A stretch of 10,071 nucleotides of DNA from UBA2029 sp037447125 (GTDB taxonomy: Bacteria > Chloroflexota > Anaerolineae > Aggregatilineales > Aggregatilineaceae): positions 1-10,071 of the forward strand of contig JBBIHG010000108.1 of assembly GCA_037447125.1 (NCBI GenBank). The letters are read 5' to 3'. Under the pieces are notes generated by a model. It was not told where the DNA came from. It did not search any database and was given only the letters and a program-made list of their open reading frames with translations. Shown here in pieces: positions 1 to 6,800 of this stretch (position 1 is the stretch's first letter; every line of letters starts with the position of its first letter). The position numbers and the translations under genes were made by a program.

Positions 1-59
1 AGGGGCGCTGCTCTGCGGTGGCCCTCCTGCGCTTTGACGATCATGATCGGCAGCCGCTT

Positions 60-89
60 GTAGGGGCGGGTTTCGAAACCCGCCCCTAC
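60..89. repeat. 30-nt perfect palindromic intergenic repeat
   Basis: Each half reads GTAGGGGCGGGTTTC and the second half is its exact reverse complement, centred on TTCGAA, so the 30 nt form a perfect palindrome. It lies in non-coding DNA downstream of the corrinoid gene. Sequences of this GTAGGGGCGGG...CCCGCCCCTAC style are, as far as I recall, scattered many times through some bacterial genomes as REP- or MITE-like elements, but only one copy is visible here, so dispersal is inferred. It could also form a cruciform or a hairpin that stabilises the 3' end of the upstream message. It is not followed by a T-run, so it is not a classical intrinsic terminator. Confidence 0.7.
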
Positions 90-110
90 GGACCCCCTCG
101 GAGGAAATAC

Positions 111-147
111 CGCGCGCCATGAGCACAATCGCTGCTCGTGGCGCGCG
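111..147. terminator. Long imperfect hairpin downstream of the corrinoid gene
   Basis: Arms 111-125 (CGCGCGCCATGAGCA) and 133-147 pair over 15 positions with one T-G position, around a 7-nt loop at 126-132. ATA at 107-109 can also pair with TAT at 148-150 across one bulged base. It begins 30 nt beyond the corrinoid stop codon, the right place for a transcript end or mRNA-stabilising structure. A strong T-tract is missing on the minus strand, so factor-independent termination is uncertain. It could instead be part of the same mobile repeat as the palindrome at 60-89. Confidence 0.45.
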
Positions 148-177
148 TATGGTTTATGAGGGGGGGTAAACGGGGCG

Positions 178-810
178 CTAGCCGCTGATGAGTTGCTTGG
201 CCTTGCGCACCGCTGCCGAGGCATCCGGCGCGTAGCCATCGGCACCGATCTCGTCAGCGTAGGCCTGGGTCACCGGCGCGCCGCCGATGAGGACCTTGGC
301 CTGGTCGCGCAGCCCGGCGGCCTTGAGCGCCTCGATGGTCGTCTTCATATTGGGCATGGTCGTGGTCAGCAGGGCGGACATGGCCACGATCTGCGCGCCG
401 TTCTGAATCTCCGTGACGAACTTCTCCGGCGCGACATCCACACCCAGGTTGACGATCTCGAACCCGGCGCCTTCGAGCATCATCGCCACCAGTGATTTGC
501 CGATGTCGTGCAGATCGCCCTTGACCGTGCCGATGGCCACCTTGCCGATCGGCTCGACGCCCTTCTCTACCAACAGGGGCTTGAGCAGCTCCAGCGCCGC
601 CGACATGGCCCGCGCGGCGATGAGCATCTCCGGCACAAAGTACTCGCCCTCTTCAAACAGGCGGCCCACTTCGCTCATGGCATCAATCAGGCCCTCGTGC
701 AAAATCACATCCGGGGCCAGCCCTTCGGCGAGCGCTTGCTCGACCTTTGGCACGACGACTTTGGCTTGCCCATCAATCACAGCCTGGCGAATCTCTTGAA
801 TCAGCGACAT
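178..810 (-). CDS. Corrinoid (cobalamin-binding) methyl-carrier protein
   Basis: A 210-residue protein of the MtmC/MtbC/MttC and MetH-module type. These carry a methyl group on bound corrinoid between a substrate:corrinoid methyltransferase and a second methyltransferase in the cytoplasm. Residues 1-85 resemble the helical cap (B12-binding_2) and 88-208 the Rossmann-like B12-binding domain. The cobalt-ligand signature GDLHDIG is at 98-104 with the ligand His101, followed by the SAL motif at 145-147 and GG at 176-177, which contact the nucleotide tail. All hallmark residues are present and the length is normal, so it should be functional. The start at 810 is chosen over an upstream in-frame ATG at 840 because AAAAGGAG sits 10 nt before it and the 10 extra residues match nothing in the family. 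No substrate methyltransferase or reductive activase is visible nearby, so the substrate (methylamine, methoxylated compound or other) cannot be named. Confidence 0.93.
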   Translation of the reverse strand: MSLIQEIRQAVIDGQAKVVVPKVEQALAEGLAPDVILHEGLIDAMSEVGRLFEEGEYFVPEMLIAARAMSAALELLKPLLVEKGVEPIGKVAIGTVKGDLHDIGKSLVAMMLEGAGFEIVNLGVDVAPEKFVTEIQNGAQIVAMSALLTTTMPNMKTTIEALKAAGLRDQAKVLIGGAPVTQAYADEIGADGYAPDASAAVRKAKQLISG

Positions 811-820
811 TTCACACGCA

Positions 821-828
821 CTCCTTTT
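821..828 (-). promoter_or_regulatory. Shine-Dalgarno deciding the corrinoid start
   Basis: On the minus strand the bases read AAAAGGAG, 10 nt before the ATG at 810. This supports that ATG over the one at 840, which would place the site inside the coding region. Confidence 0.65.
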
Positions 829-861
829 CACCCAGGTCATCCTGCGCCTGGAAGCCTGAAA

Positions 862-1032
862 CTATGCACCCGTGGGCGACGCCGGCAAGATCAAAAGCAG
901 CCCCTGTGGTTCGGGCCGCGATCCTTCACCGCAATGATAGACGAAATCCCCACGCAGCACCAGTAACCATTTGGCCCCGTGCGGCATGATTTCTCTCACG
1001 CCTGTCAGGTTGGCCATCGGCCCAGCCAGCAA
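862..1032 (-). CDS. Possible small ORF, 56 residues, unknown
   Basis: An open frame with TTG at 1032 and stop TAG at 862-864. AAAGGGAG lies 5 nt before the TTG, a good ribosome-binding site. A later in-frame ATG at 1017 would give 51 residues. The product begins MLAGPMANLTGVREIMPHG, continues with a hydrophobic WLLVLRGDFVYHCGEG stretch and ends near LLLILPASPTGA. It has no recognised motif, and its single Cys and His are adjacent. It ends 51 nt before the corrinoid start on the same strand, so the two could be cotranscribed. Third codon positions are only moderately GC-rich (about two thirds by hand count) and one TTA codon is used, which weakens the case. It may be a real leader or small protein, or a chance ORF in a GC-rich intergenic stretch. 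Confidence 0.35.
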   Translation of the reverse strand: MLAGPMANLTGVREIMPHGAKWLLVLRGDFVYHCGEGSRPEPQGLLLILPASPTGA

Positions 1033-1134
1033 CTCTGCTCCCTTTCATCCCGCCACTGCCAGCTTCACGATCCCGGTCGTGCGCGGAGCAAGAGCCACGA
1101 GTGAGAGACAGTCCGCCGCTGCGGCAGGCAGCAC

Positions 1135-1170
1135 AACGGGCCACTCACGCCCAGACGTGGGTGGCCCGTT
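1135..1170 (-). terminator. Probable terminator hairpin of the membrane-miniprotein unit
   Basis: Arms 1135-1149 (AACGGGCCACTCACG) and 1156-1170 (CGTGGGTGGCCCGTT) pair over 15 positions with one T-G position, around a 6-nt loop at 1150-1155. The structure starts 35 nt beyond the stop codon of the 1206-1388 gene. Only TT closes the stem on the exit side, so the U-tract is weak. Position and stem strength still make it the best transcript-end candidate between this unit and the corrinoid gene. The rest of 1033-1205 shows no other structure or gene that I can support. Confidence 0.55.
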
Positions 1171-1205
1171 CAGCCTGGCAGAGGGCGCGCCAGCAGGGGC
1201 GGGTA

Positions 1206-1388
1206 TCAGTCGCGCAGGCGGTCGAACAGCCAGAGCAGCCCCAGGATGACCAGCGCCACGAACATCAGCGGGATCAGCGCCTTGATGATCCCGATCACGA
1301 TCTGGAAGACAATCGAGATGGCCAGCAGCACGACGACGATGGTGATGATCTGGCCCAGCAGCGACATCGTGCGAAACCGTTCGTACAT
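1206..1388 (-). CDS. Two-helix membrane miniprotein, paralogue B
   Basis: Sixty residues, mostly hydrophobic. Two predicted membrane helices (about 10-34 and 38-55) are separated by a short basic turn containing Lys36 and Pro40. Both ends are charged (YERFR at the start, DRLRD at the end). AGGAGG lies 6 nt before the ATG, an excellent ribosome-binding site, so this is very likely translated despite its size. Aligned without gaps to the 65-residue product encoded just upstream, it shares 18 of 60 residues, including LGQ at 11-13 and the [KR]AL[IV]PL turn at 36-41 in identical register. The pair is therefore a tandem duplication. No enzymatic or signalling motif is seen, and no function is assigned. 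Confidence 0.8.
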   Translation of the reverse strand: MYERFRTMSLLGQIITIVVVLLAISIVFQIVIGIIKALIPLMFVALVILGLLWLFDRLRD

Positions 1389-1430
1389 GGGTGGCCTCCT
1401 GGTGGCTATGCGGCTGCGCCCGTTCGGGTG

Positions 1431-1628
1431 CTATGAAGCCGAGCCATGCGCCTGAAGCTGGCGGTACAGGTAGACGCCGCCAGCGACGAGCACGGCCACG
1501 ATCAGCAATGGGACCAGCGCCCGGACGATGGCCATCAGCAGCGCGATCACGATCAGGGCGAGGATCAGGAAGACGATCAGCTTGGCCATCTGGCCAAGCG
1601 AAGGCAGGTTGTTGAGCATGTCGTTCAT
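1431..1628 (-). CDS. Two-helix membrane miniprotein, paralogue A
   Basis: Sixty-five residues, first gene of a two-gene unit. The N-terminus is polar (MNDMLNNLPS). LGQ at 11-13 is followed by hydrophobic helices at about 17-35 and 39-55, split by the turn RALVPL (36-41). The tail is polar (YRQLQAHGSAS). AAGGAGAA is centred about 8-10 nt before the ATG. The paralogue at 1206-1388 follows after 42 nt on the same strand and its end is followed by a hairpin, so the two are probably one transcript. A hetero- or homo-oligomeric membrane assembly is imaginable from the duplication, but nothing in the sequence proves it. A 216-codon minus-strand frame spanning both genes is an overlap artefact. The true ORF is preferred because of the clean ribosome sites and the paralogy. 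Confidence 0.8.
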   Translation of the reverse strand: MNDMLNNLPSLGQMAKLIVFLILALIVIALLMAIVRALVPLLIVAVLVAGGVYLYRQLQAHGSAS

Positions 1629-1744
1629 CTCGGTTTCTCCTTGCTGCGCGACCTCGGTTCAGGGCGGTCGCGGGGTCGTTAACGAGCGTTCTCACTGATC
1701 ATTACGCGGCAGCGCAGCCAGGGTTGCGCCCGGCGCGGACCTTT

Positions 1745-1844
1745 NNNNNNNNNNNNNNNNNNNNNNNNNNNNNNNNNNNNNNNNNNNNNNNNNNNNNNNN
1801 NNNNNNNNNNNNNNNNNNNNNNNNNNNNNNNNNNNNNNNNNNNN
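1745..1844. other. Assembly gap of 100 N
   Basis: Exactly 100 undetermined bases, the usual placeholder for a scaffold join of unknown or estimated length. The L,D-transpeptidase stop codon begins at the first called base to the right (1845), and GC-rich sequence ends at the left edge. Any terminator of the transpeptidase gene, and possibly further genes, would be hidden here. Confidence 0.98.
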
Positions 1845-2915
1845 TCAGCGGTACTGGCCCGTGCTGTAGACGTAGACGTAGGGCTTGTCGTAGCCGCCGT
1901 CCTGGCTCCAGGTGTACGCCCAATGCGCGTCGGTGATGCTCATGTTGACGCAACCGCGACTGCGCCGGTAGCCAAAACCGTCGTGCCAGTACGTGCCGTG
2001 CAGCGAGATGGACTGGTCAAAATACATCACCCAGGGCACGTTCTCCAGCAAATAGACGCCCAACGGTTCCTCAGCCCCGCTCATATGGCCGTTGACCTGG
2101 CGCGCCCAGACGGTGAAGAGGCCCTCGTAGGTTGACCATTTCTCCAGGCCGGACGAGATCAGCGTGGCGAAGACAGGAGTCTGCTCCTCATAGGCGACGA
2201 GCACTTGCTCGTAGAGGTCAATGGCGAACCAGCGCCCCTTGACCTGCGCCGGCGGCGCGACGAAGAGAACCCGCGCCACGCTCGTCTGGCGGATCCATGC
2301 GTCCGGCCCGATCAGATACCACTCCCAGCCGTCTATCTCGGCTGTGGCGAAGATGTTGACGCGCGTGTAGCGGGCGAACTTCGGGCGCGCCTGGTCGCCC
2401 GCCGCGCCGGGATACGGACTGGGGTACGACGGGACGAGCACCCAGGCCATCGGGTAGGCCAGCCCGCCATCGAGGAGGACGCCCGCGAATTCGCTGGGGC
2501 GGGCGACGGCCAACTGGCTGGCGGGCATCCACTGCCCGGCGTTGACCTGCACCCAGTCGCCCTGCGTGCTGGTCACTGTGATGTAGTTGAACCCTTCGTC
2601 AATCTGCCCGATGGGGTTGCCGCCCGGCGCGTCGTAGAGCGTGGCCGCGCCGCCGACAACGCGCCGGAAGGCGAAGCGGGATATCTCACCCTTGTTCGGG
2701 GCCAGCGGGCGCACGTCTGGCTGGGGATGCAGCAGCATTTCATCGAGCAATAACTGGTATTCGACGGTGGGCAGGCCGGCGGCACAGCCCGGTCCGAAGG
2801 GGTTGCTGAGGCAGGCCACCCGGTCTGGGTTGGCCGCGCTCGCAACGCCGTTGGGCAGGACGGCGCCCAGGGCCACCAGGCCCATCACGGCAATGACAAG
2901 GCAGCGATGAAGCAC
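1845..2915 (-). CDS. Exported L,D-transpeptidase (YkuD/ErfK family)
   Basis: Predicted 356 residues. L,D-transpeptidases form 3-3 peptidoglycan cross-links or attach proteins to peptidoglycan outside the membrane, through an active-site cysteine. Residues 1-27 form a Sec signal peptide with a hydrophobic core and a VASA cleavage site before Ala28. A Cys pair (35, 44) follows. Residues about 84-140 look like a bacterial SH3-type wall-binding module, with a second SH3-like segment near 185-215. The YkuD catalytic domain covers about 227-350, with His306 in SLHG and the SRGCVN motif at 319-324 (nucleophile Cys322). Arg stands where many family members have His in the SHGC motif, a common variant. 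The start is a GTG at 2915, chosen for its GGAGAG site 6 nt upstream and because the signal peptide begins there. The stop abuts the gap, but the C-terminus (PYVYVY plus a short tail) is where such domains normally end, so the gene appears complete. Confidence 0.93.
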   Translation of the reverse strand: MLHRCLVIAVMGLVALGAVLPNGVASAANPDRVACLSNPFGPGCAAGLPTVEYQLLLDEMLLHPQPDVRPLAPNKGEISRFAFRRVVGGAATLYDAPGGNPIGQIDEGFNYITVTSTQGDWVQVNAGQWMPASQLAVARPSEFAGVLLDGGLAYPMAWVLVPSYPSPYPGAAGDQARPKFARYTRVNIFATAEIDGWEWYLIGPDAWIRQTSVARVLFVAPPAQVKGRWFAIDLYEQVLVAYEEQTPVFATLISSGLEKWSTYEGLFTVWARQVNGHMSGAEEPLGVYLLENVPWVMYFDQSISLHGTYWHDGFGYRRSRGCVNMSITDAHWAYTWSQDGGYDKPYVYVYSTGQYR

Positions 2916-2921
2916 GATGCG

Positions 2922-2927
2922 CTCTCC
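2922..2927 (-). promoter_or_regulatory. Shine-Dalgarno supporting the GTG start of the transpeptidase
   Basis: Reads GGAGAG on the minus strand, 6 nt before the GTG at 2915. No in-frame ATG precedes the signal peptide, so this site decides the start. Confidence 0.55.
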
Positions 2928-2999
2928 ACAAGCGTGCGGGGCGGCGGGCAGCAGGCCACGCCCTGTCCCGCTCAGCCAACGCGAACCCCCTTTCTTGTT

Positions 3000-3029
3000 A
3001 TTTTAGCAAATCGCCCGCGCAGATGGCAT
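3000..3029 (-). promoter_or_regulatory. Candidate sigma70-type promoter for the transpeptidase gene
   Basis: On the minus strand ATGCCA (3029-3024) is followed after 18 nt by TAAAAT (3005-3000). The -10 matches TATAAT at five of six positions and the -35 matches TTGACA at four of six. It lies in the AT-richest spot of the 134-nt space upstream, giving a leader of about 80 nt. No obvious terminator of the preceding gene is seen in this space. Confidence 0.4.
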
Positions 3030-3049
3030 ACGCTCAGGGCGCGTCCCCC

Positions 3050-3817
3050 CTACGTTTCGGCGGATTCCTCGGCGGCGAAGCGGCGCACCAGGCAGGTCAG
3101 CCGCCTGTGCAGCTCGGTGATCAACTCGCGCGCGCTCTGGAGTTGTTCATCGGGGGTAGCCTTCTCCAGCGGATCGCTCAACGACCAGTGCGCCTGCCGC
3201 ACGCCGTCCAGCAGCGGGGCGCTGATCCGTTCGCCTTCGTGGACGATGTCGCACACAGTGATCACCTGGTCGAAGGGCTGCCCGGCAAGCTCGCTCAGCG
3301 TCTTGGCCATCAGCCCGACGGTGGGCACTCCGGCTTCGGCTAGCGCGCGCATCGCCACTTCAGGCAGCGCCTCGTCTGGCTCCTCGATCCCGGCGCTGAA
3401 CGGGATCAGCGCATCTGGCGCGAGATGGCGGGCCAGCGCCTCGGCCATCAGCGAGCGCGCGCTGTTGCGCCGGCAGAGGAAAAGCACGCGCTGGGGACGG
3501 CGCAGGGCGGGCAGCACGCGCTCACGTTCGGGCGAGCACAGGCCGTGCTGCGCCCACCACCCCGTCAACTGCTGTGTCTGCGCCAGGTCCACGCTGAAGT
3601 AGTGGCGCCGCGCGTCGCCAATGCTGCGCTGCACCCGCACCAGGCCGCTCTCAACCAGGAGATTGAGGTGATGCGAGAGCAGGTTCTGGCGCAACCCGGT
3701 TTGTGCCATCAACTCCGAATTGGTGTGGTCGCTGGCCAACAGCAGCCGGAATAAGGTCAGGCGGTTGGCGTCGCCCAGGGCTTTGAAGATGTCAATGACG
3801 TCTGTTTCGCTGATCAT
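3050..3817 (-). CDS. ArsR-type HTH fused to an LMW-PTP/arsenate-reductase-like domain
   Basis: 255 residues. Residues 1-85 are a winged helix of ArsR type (FKALGDANRLTLFRLLL, recognition region around QNLLSHHLNLL at 44-54, wing at 60-74), which should bind DNA as a dimer. Residues 109-245 resemble LMW protein-tyrosine phosphatase/thioredoxin-coupled ArsC. The P-loop CX5R is CRRNSAR (115-121) followed by Ser122, VCD is at 188-190, and the general-acid DP pair is Asp215-Pro216. Compared with S. aureus ArsC, the nucleophile Cys115, Arg121 and the Cys82 equivalent (189) are kept. The loop Cys15 is Ala120, the Cys89 position falls in HEGER with no Cys, and the usual TGN is RRN. The classic As(III)-binding CxC of ArsR helix 3 is also absent. 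ArsR-ArsC fusions are known, but this one may be a phosphatase-like sensor rather than a working arsenate reductase. No arsenite efflux gene is in the window. The ribosome site is weak, and the gene starts 56 nt after the STAND gene, so readthrough or coupling is possible. Confidence 0.85.
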   Translation of the reverse strand: MISETDVIDIFKALGDANRLTLFRLLLASDHTNSELMAQTGLRQNLLSHHLNLLVESGLVRVQRSIGDARRHYFSVDLAQTQQLTGWWAQHGLCSPERERVLPALRRPQRVLFLCRRNSARSLMAEALARHLAPDALIPFSAGIEEPDEALPEVAMRALAEAGVPTVGLMAKTLSELAGQPFDQVITVCDIVHEGERISAPLLDGVRQAHWSLSDPLEKATPDEQLQSARELITELHRRLTCLVRRFAAEESAET

Positions 3818-3852
3818 AGACTCTGTGCTCTTGTGATAGACCCGGGCCGGCG

Positions 3853-3870
3853 TGCGCCGCTGCAGGCGCA
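3853..3870 (-). other. Small hairpin between STAND and ArsR-fusion genes
   Basis: TGCGCC (3853-3858) and GGCGCA (3865-3870) can pair around a 6-nt loop immediately after the STAND stop codon, with no T-run. It might weaken readthrough into the ArsR fusion, but a stem this short is common by chance in GC-rich DNA. Confidence 0.2.
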
Positions 3871-3873
3871 GGG

Positions 3874-6800
3874 CTAGGTCTCGGATGGCTCGTCCAACGT
3901 CTGCGCGACTCGTTCGATGACCCAGCGCAGGTTGCGATTGCGCACCGCCTCCAGCGCCGAGCCGCAGGCGAACTGCGCCGTAGAGGGATCGCCGGTGGCG
4001 TGCCTGGCGGCGAGCAGCCAGGCCAGCGCCCGCGCATCGTCGTCGTCGTCGTCGGCATTCAGCTCGGCGGCCCTGTCTTCCAGCTCGCCGAGAAGGTTCT
4101 CGATGGTCTCAGCGCTATCTCGGGGCTGGTTGAGTTCGTCGTGGGCATAGGCGATCAGCGCGTAGATGAAGGCCAGGTCTTTGAGGGCGGGGGTCTCGCG
4201 GCGCTTGAGCAGGGCCAGCGACTGCTGCGCTGCCTGCAGCGTGCCCCGCCGTCGCTCCAATTCGTCGAGCGTCTCGCGCAAGTCGTCGGAGGCGCGCCGG
4301 GCCATGTTCGAGATCATGGTCACTTTCTGGTAGAACTCGGCGGCCCGCTCCAGCTCGCCGGCAGCGCGGTATGTGTCGGCGATGGCCCCCAGCGTGGCGC
4401 TGATGCGCTGGTCGCTGCGCGGCACATAGTCGCCCTCGATGTCCAGCGCCTCGCTGTACGCTTTGATCGCCGCGCCCGTATCGCCCCCCGCGCCATAGAG
4501 CGCGCCGAGGATGCGCAGCGCGTCGGCGTAGGCCACCGGCTGCAAGTCGCGGTCCATGTAGACCAGCGCCTCGTGGTAGCGGGCGATGGCCGCGCGCAGG
4601 TCGCCAGTCTGCTCGTGCGCGTCGGCGAGCAGTTGCAGCGTCTGGACGATGCGCGCGTTGGCCTGCTGGGGCTGGGCGCGCTCCACGTCCAGGGCCTCGC
4701 GCAGCGGCTCAATGGCGTCGGCGGGGCGCTCGGCGGCCAGCAGCGTCTGGCCCAGGGCGCGCAGGGTGGCCGCGGCATTCGCCGTGCGCGGCGGCAGATG
4801 GCGCAGCGCTTCCTGGAAGCTCTCCGTTGCCGCCACGTAATGGTGCTGGCTGCGGTGCGCCTCGGCGATGGCGTGGTGGGTCAGCCCGATCTCAAGCGGC
4901 GACTGGTCGGGCAGCGAGGCGGTCAGCCCCAGCGCCTCGGTCCAGGCGGCGCGTGCCTCGTCATAGCGCCCCATCATGGCCAGGGCGCGGCCCAGGTTGC
5001 GCAGCGAGTTGATGCGGTCCTGGGCGAAAGGCGGCGCCGGCTGCTGGGCGAGCGCGGCCTGGTAATACTGGATGGCCAGCGGGAAGCGCCGCGCGTCGCG
5101 GTGGACGCCGGCCAGCTCGCACAGCACCTGGCCCAATTCCTGGCCGCTGCCCAGCTCGCGCACGGCGTCGCGCACCTGCTCGTAGAGGGTGACGGCGCTC
5201 TGGTCGCCCATCGCCGCCGTGACGCGGGCCAGCAGGTGCAGGATGTCGCACGACTGGCGCGGAGCGTCGGCCCGCTCCAACACATTGAGCGCGCGGCGGT
5301 ACGCCTGGGCGGCCTTGGGTAGCTGGCCCTGGGCCTCGTGCGTCTGGCCGAGCGAGCGCAGCACGTCGGCGATGTGGGTCGGGCTGGCTTCTGGCACGGC
5401 GCGCAGGGCGTTGAGCGCGTCCTCATAGACGGTGATCGCTTCGGCGTAGCGATTCAGCCCGCCGAGCGTGTGGGCCAGCGTCGTCAGCAGGCGGGCGGCG
5501 TCGGCGGCGTGCTGCTCGTGGTCGAGCAGAGGCAGAGCGACGCGCAGGCTCTCGACCGCTTCGCCCGGCCTGCCCAGCTCAAGCTGGATGGCGGCGATGG
5601 TCTCGCCCAGCAGCGCCCGCTCGTGGTCATGTGGCTCGTGTTCCAGCGCCGCCCGCAGATGCGCCAGGGCGCTATCCGCCTCGCCGATCCGCCAGCAGGC
5701 GCGCCCGCTGAGGGCGTGCGCGCAGGCGTAGGTCGCCGCCCCACCGGGCGCGTCGCGGACGGTCTCGCTCAGCAATGGCTCCAGGACGAGGATCGCTTCC
5801 TCGGGGCGGTCGAGCGCCATGTACGCTTCGCCCAGGTCGCGCGTGGCCGCCCAGGCAGCGGGCGTCCCCGGCAGATGGGCGCTGGTGTCGGCTTGCGCCC
5901 GCTCGGCGATCTCCAAAGCCAGGGCCGGACGCCCGTCGGCCAGCAGCGAGCGCACGGCCAGCCCCAGCGCCAGCGCGCGCAACCCAGGACGCTCGTCAAC
6001 GGTCGCCTCAGCGGCGCGCGAGGCCAGGGCGTGCGCCCATTCGCCGAGCGACTGCCGGGCGCGGATCGGGCGTTCCATCACCTGCTGGGTGCGGGCGCGC
6101 AGGGCCTGCACATAGCCAAGCTGGCCGAGGTCCGGGCGCGCCTGGCGCACCAGATGGTCAACCATCTCCTGCGATATTTCGAGCGCGGCGGGCAGGCGCT
6201 CGGTCTCGACCAGGACGCGGTGCAGGGCAAGCTGGGTGATCAGCGTATCGTCCGGCTGCTGGGAGGGGCGCTTGTGGGTGAGCGCCAGGCGATAATTGGC
6301 GATGGCGCGCTCGGTCTGGCCGACGGCGCGGCAGGCGTCGGCCAGGCGGTGCAGCGCCCGCCCGATGCGCCGCTCGTCGCGCTCCGGGGCGCTCTGCGCG
6401 TTCTCGACCTCGCCCTGGTAGGCGGCCAGCGCCGCCGCGTAATCGCCCTGGCGCCACAGGGCGCGGCCCAGCGTGCGGTAGGCGTCGGCGCTGTCGGCGG
6501 GCGCTTCGGCGTGTTGAAGCTGGATCAGGGCATCGCGGGCGGTGGCAATGGCCGCGTCGGCGTCATTCGCCGCCAGGTGCACGGCGGCCAGCAGGCGCAG
6601 CGTCCGCCCGATCTGCAGCGCGTCCGGCTCTGGCTCGGCGCGGTAAAGGGCCAGCGCCTCGCCCAGGGCGTCGCGGGCGGCGTCGTAGTCCCCGGCGCTG
6701 GCCAGCGCTACCCCCAGCCCGCGCAGCGTCTTGGCGCGAGCGCGCGGCGCGATGTCGCCGAACTCCTCAAGCGCGGCGCGATAGCCAGCGATGGCCGCGG

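Noticed and set aside
1..63. Possible gene end at the left edge (plus frame to TAG at 61-63, or minus-strand ATG at 44)
   Set aside because: Only about 20 codons are visible, with no recognisable sequence, and a palindromic repeat intrudes, so neither strand can be supported.
811..1205. Cobalamin riboswitch upstream of the corrinoid gene
   Set aside because: I looked for a B12-box-like conserved core and the multi-stem layout and did not see them. Only the hairpin at 1135-1170 is evident.
1045..1695. A 216-codon minus-strand frame across both miniprotein genes
   Set aside because: It is Arg/Pro/Ala-rich with no domain, crosses the terminator hairpin, and conflicts with two well-supported paralogous membrane ORFs with strong ribosome sites.
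2907..3602. A 231-codon plus-strand frame antisense to the ArsR fusion
   Set aside because: Ser/Arg-rich translation without motifs. The minus strand carries a clear HTH and a CX5R phosphatase domain.
4000..5322. A 440-codon plus-strand open frame
   Set aside because: Same register artefact of the STAND gene. Its translation shows no motif.
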